19,147 nt of DNA from Chloroflexota bacterium. Its GTDB lineage: Bacteria; Chloroflexota; Anaerolineae; UBA3071. Shown in pieces: positions 15,576 through 19,147 of this stretch. Where the stretch lies: contig JACNHM010000338.1 of NCBI GenBank assembly GCA_014383605.1, forward strand, positions 1 through 19,147, given 5' to 3'. The notes under the pieces were generated by a model that was not told where the DNA came from, did not search any database, and saw only the letters and a program-made list of their open reading frames with translations. The position numbers and the translations under genes are program-made. Position 1 is the stretch's first letter. Each line of letters begins with the position of its first letter.

Positions 15576-16845
15576 ACTCCACGTGGTAGGTCTGCGGGAA
15601 CATGTCCACCGGCTGTACCTCCACCAGCCGGTAGCCGGCCTGGGTGAAGGCCTGGGCGTCGCGGGCCAGCGTGGCCGGATCGCAGGAGACGTAGGCCACG
15701 CGCCGCGGCCCCAGCCGGGCCAGCGCCGCCACGGCCTCAACCCCCATGCCCCGCCGCGGCGGGTCCACTACGGCCAGGTCAACGGCTTCCCCGAAGCTCG
15801 TCGGCGGGGCTTCCATAGCCGTCACCCACGCTGCCAGCACCTCTTCCACCGGCCCTTCGATCAGCGTCACGTTCTCCAGCCCCCTGATCTCGCCGTTCCA
15901 GACGAAATCGAGACTGGCGATGGAAGCCACCTCGATGCCGATGACCTCGGCCACCCGCTCGGCCAACGCCAGGCCAAAGAGCCCCACGCCGCAGTAAGCG
16001 TCGAGCAAGCGGTCGTCTGGCCCCGGCTCCAGGACAGCGGCCACTGCCTCCACCAGCGCCTCGGCCCCCACCGTGTTCACCTGGAAGAAGCTGCCCGCCG
16101 AGACGCGGTAGCGTTGCCCGGCGACTTCTTCTTCGATGTGGCCGCGGCCGGTCAGGATGAGCGGCGGCTGGCGGTGGCGCAGCAGCACGCAGGAGACCGG
16201 CAAGTCCACCTCCAGCTCCGGCGCTTCGTCTTCCTGTGTCTCCAGGACGAGCATCTGATCCTCGGTGGCGACGCCCGCCCGCAGGCTGAGGCGGGTCAGT
16301 TCGGGCAACTCCAGATCGAGCAATTGGTGTAGTTCGTCCAGCAGTGGATGCAGCAGCAGGCAGCGATCCACGGGAATGACCTGGTGGCTGCCGGCGGCAT
16401 AGAAGCCGATGTGGCCCTGCGGGTCCACGGCGAATTGCACGTGGTTGCGGTAGCCCCACGGCTGGCCCACGGCGCGGGTGGGGCGCACGGGCGGGTCGTC
16501 CAGATGGCCCAGGCGGGTCAGTTGATCGCGCACGATCTCCTGCTTGAGCGCAAGCTGCCGGGGATAGGCGATGTGCTGCCACTGGCAGCCGCCGCAGCGG
16601 CCAGGGCCGAAGTAGGGGCAGGGCGGCGCGACGCGGTCGGGGCTGGGCTCCAGCACCTCCAGCAGCCGCGCCCGCGCCCAACGAGCTTTCTCTTCCACCA
16701 CCTGCACGCGCACCGTCTCACCGGGGATGGCGTAGGGCACGAAGATCACCTTGCCCCCGTGCCGCCCCAGCGCTTCGCCGCCATGCGCTATGGCGGTCAG
16801 GCGCAGGGTCAGGGGTTCGTTCAGATCGGCATGTTTGTTGGTCAC
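15547..16845 (-). CDS. rlmD: 23S rRNA (uracil-5-)-methyltransferase of the RlmD/TrmA family
   Basis: SAM-dependent RNA m5U methyltransferase. An N-terminal TRAM domain (about 10-65, with HGGEALGRHGGKVIFVPYAIPGE split over two strands) is followed by a [4Fe-4S] cluster set C76, C84, C87 (CPYFGPGRCGGC) and C162. The Rossmann methyltransferase domain shows SFFQVN, LLDAYCGVGLFGL (SAM site), VDPPRRGM and the catalytic YVSCDPATLARD. 432 residues from the GTG at 16845-16843, which has GGAG six bases upstream; a TTG four codons earlier is the alternative. RlmD against RlmCD or another paralogue cannot be decided here. Ends directly at the duplicated repeat (15468-15575) and starts just downstream of element E5. 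Confidence 0.88.
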   Translation of the reverse strand: MTNKHADLNEPLTLRLTAIAHGGEALGRHGGKVIFVPYAIPGETVRVQVVEEKARWARARLLEVLEPSPDRVAPPCPYFGPGRCGGCQWQHIAYPRQLALKQEIVRDQLTRLGHLDDPPVRPTRAVGQPWGYRNHVQFAVDPQGHIGFYAAGSHQVIPVDRCLLLHPLLDELHQLLDLELPELTRLSLRAGVATEDQMLVLETQEDEAPELEVDLPVSCVLLRHRQPPLILTGRGHIEEEVAGQRYRVSAGSFFQVNTVGAEALVEAVAAVLEPGPDDRLLDAYCGVGLFGLALAERVAEVIGIEVASIASLDFVWNGEIRGLENVTLIEGPVEEVLAAWVTAMEAPPTSFGEAVDLAVVDPPRRGMGVEAVAALARLGPRRVAYVSCDPATLARDAQAFTQAGYRLVEVQPVDMFPQTYHVESVGLYVKAA

Positions 16846-16870
16846 GTTCAGCTCCAATCCCTGCTATACT

Positions 16871-16968
16871 GGTAGATTGGGAAATTGGTAGATTGGTAGA
16901 TTGGGGACAAAGCGGCCCTCGCCACACCAATGTACCAGTTTACCACTTTACCAATTTACCGATCTACC
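16871..16968. repeat. Inverted octamer-repeat element E5, next to recD2
   Basis: Arm 1 (16871-16910) holds GGTAGATT, GGGAAATT, GGTAGATT twice, GGGGACAA. After an 18-base GC spacer, arm 2 (16929-16968) holds the inverse octamers AATGTACC, AGTTTACC, ACTTTACC, AATTTACC, GATCTACC. Arm 2 overlaps the recD2 3' end: the last codons (V, D, R) and the stop TAA (16958-16956) are repeat sequence. It separates recD2 from rlmD. Confidence 0.9.
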
Positions 16969-19147
16969 CCCCGCAACCGCTCGGCCAGCCCGCTGTGGCG
17001 GTCGGCGATCTTGTCGTTGCCCACGGCGATGGCCAGGGCGCGCATGTTGCCCACGATGACCACCAGCTTCTGGGCCCGCGTCACGGCGGTGTAGATCAGG
17101 TTGCGTTGCAGCATCACGTAGTGCGTGGGCAGCAGCACCACGACGACGGCGCGGTATTCGCTGCCCTGGCTCTTGTGGATGGAGATGGCGAAGGCGTGCA
17201 CCAGCTCATCCAACTCCAAGAAGTCGTAATCCACGCGGCGGCCGTCCATGTCCACCGTCATCCGCTGCTCGATGGGGTCGAGGGAGGCGATGCGGCCCAG
17301 GTCGCCGTTGTAGACCTCCTTGTCGTAGTTGTTGCGCACCTGCATCACGCGGTCGCCCAGGCGGAAGGTGTGGCCACCAGTGGAACGCTCCGGCTTATTG
17401 TCCGCCGGCGGGTTCAGCGTCTCCTGCAACTGTCGGTTGAGGTTGGTCACGCCGGCGGCGCCGCGGTACATGGGGCTGAGCACCTGGATGTCGTCGGGAC
17501 GGAAGCCAAACTTGCGCGGGATGCGCGTCTGCACCAACTCCACCACCAGCTCCGCCGCCCGCTCGGGGTCGTCGGTCTTGAACAGGAAGAAGTCGCTGGC
17601 GTCCCTGGCGAAGAGGGGCAGTTGCCCCTGGTTGATGCGATGGGCGTTGCGCACGATGTAGGAGGTCTCCGCCTGGCGGAAGATGGTGGTCAGCCGCACC
17701 ACGGCGGCGGCGCCCGATTCGATGATGTCCCCCAGCACGTTGCCCGCGCCCACGGAAGGAAGCTGGTCAATGTCGCCCACCAACAGCAGGTGCGCCCCCG
17801 GCGGGATGGCCTTCAGCAGGTGGTTGGTCAGCAGCAGGTCGAGCATGGAGGCTTCGTCCACGACGAGCATGTCCACGGCCAGCGGGTTCTCCTCGTGGCG
17901 TCCGAAGTGGAAGCCCCCGCCGCCGGTGACCTCCAGCAGCCGGTGCACGGTCTTGGCCGGACGGCCCGTGGCCTCGCTGAGCCGCTTGGCGGCGCGGCCC
18001 GTGGGCGCAGCCAGGGCGTAGCGCAACCCCGCGGCCTCCAGCAACCGGATGACCGTCTGCACGGTGACCGTTTTGCCCGTCCCCGGCCCGCCGGTGAGCA
18101 CGGTGACCCGCTGCGTGAGCGCGATGCGCACGGCCTCCTGTTGTTCGGGGGTCAGCCGGAGCCGCGTCTGGCGCTGCACGGCGGCGAAGCCCGGCGGCCA
18201 GTCGAACTGCCGGAAGGCGAAGAGGCGATCCTCTGCTGCCTCCAGCAACCGTTTCAGCCGTCCTGCCACGCCGATCTCGCCGTAGTAGAACGGCACCAGG
18301 TAGACCGCCCGCTCTTCGGCAACCTGAAACCTGGAACCTGCAACCTGCAACCGCTCTTCCACGTGTATCTGTTCGTCGGCGCGCAGCGTCTCGATGGATT
18401 GCTCCACCAGCGCCGGGGGCACGGCCAGGATCTTGCCGCTCTCGCGCACCAGTTCTTGCTGCGGGACGTAGACGTGGCCCTCGTCGGCCTTCTGGCTGAG
18501 GACGTAGCTGACACCGGCGGCCACCCGCTCCGGCGCGTCGGCGGGGATCCCTAAGTTGCGGGCGATCTTGTCGGCGGTGAGGAAGCCGATGCCGTAGACG
18601 TCCCGCGCCAGGCGGTAGGGGTCGTTGCGGACCACGCTGATGGCGGCGTCGCCGTACTGCTTGTAGATTTTCACGGCCAGGGCGGTGCTGACGTCGTGCG
18701 ATTGCAGGAAGAGCATCACTTCCTTGATCTGCTGCTGCTCGGCCCAGGCACGCTCGATCATTGCCACCCGCTTGGGGCCCACGCCCAGCACCTCCCGCAG
18801 CCGCCGCGGCTCCTCCTCGATGACGCTCAGCGTGTCCAGCCCGAAGCGGCGCACGATGCGCTTCGCCGTCACAGGGCCGATGCCTTTGATGAGCCCGGAG
18901 CCCAGGTACTTGCGGATGCCGGCGATGGTGGCGGGCAGGATGGTGCGGAAGCTCTCCACGCGGAACTGGCGGCCGTATTGCGGATGGGTCGTCCAGTCGC
19001 CGGAAAGCTCCACCGACTCGCCCACGTTGATGCCCAGCATGTTGCCCACCACGGGGACGGTGTACTCCTTGCCTTCCGGCGTGAGCTGGGCCACCGTGTA
19101 GCCGTCTTCTTCGCTATGGAAGGTGATGCGTTCGATGACGCCTTTCA
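16956..19147 (-). CDS. recD2: RecD2-type DNA helicase, 5' end outside the window
   Basis: ATP-dependent 5'-3' superfamily 1B helicase of the RecD2 (RecD/TraA) type, acting in DNA repair without RecBC. 729 codons plus stop are visible on the minus strand; the frame stays open to the window edge (KGVIERITFHSEEDGYTVAQL), so the GTG at 19094 is internal and only the first few residues are missing. Features in order: N-terminal OB-like region, helix-hairpin-helix repeats (LIKGIGPVTAKRI, LREVLGVGPKR), Walker A TGGPGTGKT, VVDEASM, GDIDQLPSVG, then ISIHKSQGSEY and YTAVTRAQ. Visible residues about 265-276 (RLQVAGSRFQVA) are encoded by five tandem heptamers. The last residues VDR and the stop lie in octamer element E5. 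Confidence 0.95.
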   Translation of the reverse strand, partial: KGVIERITFHSEEDGYTVAQLTPEGKEYTVPVVGNMLGINVGESVELSGDWTTHPQYGRQFRVESFRTILPATIAGIRKYLGSGLIKGIGPVTAKRIVRRFGLDTLSVIEEEPRRLREVLGVGPKRVAMIERAWAEQQQIKEVMLFLQSHDVSTALAVKIYKQYGDAAISVVRNDPYRLARDVYGIGFLTADKIARNLGIPADAPERVAAGVSYVLSQKADEGHVYVPQQELVRESGKILAVPPALVEQSIETLRADEQIHVEERLQVAGSRFQVAEERAVYLVPFYYGEIGVAGRLKRLLEAAEDRLFAFRQFDWPPGFAAVQRQTRLRLTPEQQEAVRIALTQRVTVLTGGPGTGKTVTVQTVIRLLEAAGLRYALAAPTGRAAKRLSEATGRPAKTVHRLLEVTGGGGFHFGRHEENPLAVDMLVVDEASMLDLLLTNHLLKAIPPGAHLLLVGDIDQLPSVGAGNVLGDIIESGAAAVVRLTTIFRQAETSYIVRNAHRINQGQLPLFARDASDFFLFKTDDPERAAELVVELVQTRIPRKFGFRPDDIQVLSPMYRGAAGVTNLNRQLQETLNPPADNKPERSTGGHTFRLGDRVMQVRNNYDKEVYNGDLGRIASLDPIEQRMTVDMDGRRVDYDFLELDELVHAFAISIHKSQGSEYRAVVVVLLPTHYVMLQRNLIYTAVTRAQKLVVIVGNMRALAIAVGNDKIADRHSGLAERLRGVDR
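18318..18352 (-). repeat. In-frame heptamer array inside recD2 (E6)
   Basis: On the minus strand five perfect-phase heptamers follow each other: GGTTGCA, GGTTGCA, GGTTCCA, GGTTTCA, GGTTGCC. They encode LQVAGSRFQVA, a variable link between the N-terminal region and the helicase core. There is no inverse arm nearby. The design is like the intergenic word repeats, but one-armed and kept open for translation. Confidence 0.85.

Noticed and set aside
16893..18554. A 553-codon plus-strand frame opposite recD2
   Set aside because: RecD2 motifs (Walker A, DEAS, ISIHKSQG) run through the minus strand; the plus frame is a compositional shadow.

Overview
The window looks like a chromosomal piece of a high-GC bacterium, most likely a member of the Chloroflexota (Anaerolineae-like). 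That placement is an inference from three things: a fused glycyl-tRNA synthetase, an archaeal-type DUF211/VIT pair and many small intergenic repeats. No 16S gene is present to test it.

Layout. (1) 1-655, minus strand: a tRNA-Thr(TGT), tRNA-Tyr(GTA), tRNA-Thr(GGT), tuf operon with a near-consensus promoter; tuf is cut by the window edge. It is the classic thrU-tyrU-glyT-thrT-tufB order without tRNA-Gly. (2) 713-5706, plus strand, from a divergent promoter: sat (ATP sulfurylase), an alkaline-phosphatase-superfamily enzyme, cysC (APS kinase) and a second alkaline-phosphatase-superfamily enzyme. Sat plus CysC make PAPS. No sulfate-reduction gene is present, so the cluster points to sulfation or sulfo/phosphoester turnover rather than cysteine synthesis. 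(3) 5707-6106: 400 bases without a gene, holding an inverted octamer repeat, a promoter, a possible short terminated RNA and two complementary hairpins. (4) 6107-8874, plus: glmU, a DUF211 protein, a VIT/CCC1-like membrane protein and cdd, closed by an intrinsic terminator. (5) 8933-14546, plus: a promoter, then six tightly packed or overlapping genes (MazG-like, recO, MazG-like, HicB-like, a small DUF5678-like protein, a retropepsin-like protease), then a fused glyQS. (6) 14543-19147, minus: an uncharacterised conserved protein, an RlmD-type 23S rRNA methyltransferase and a 5'-truncated recD2 helicase. Regions 5 and 6 converge, with stop codons overlapping by four bases.

The most unusual content is a set of small repeat elements. 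Five loci (203-286, 3476-3566, 4213-4329, 5704-5781, 16871-16968) each have two arms of degenerate tandem 7-mers or 8-mers, with the second arm the reverse complement of the first. The word differs at every locus, yet the design is shared, and all five directly abut or overlap the 3' end of the gene upstream. A sixth, one-armed array of five heptamers (18318-18352) is translated in frame inside recD2. A separate family of hairpins (6004-6055, 10143-10189), a hairpin in the glmU tail, a 127-base palindromic element in the tRNA operon, and a duplicated rlmD 3' end flanking a REP-like palindrome add to the impression that gene 3' ends here collect short structured DNA.
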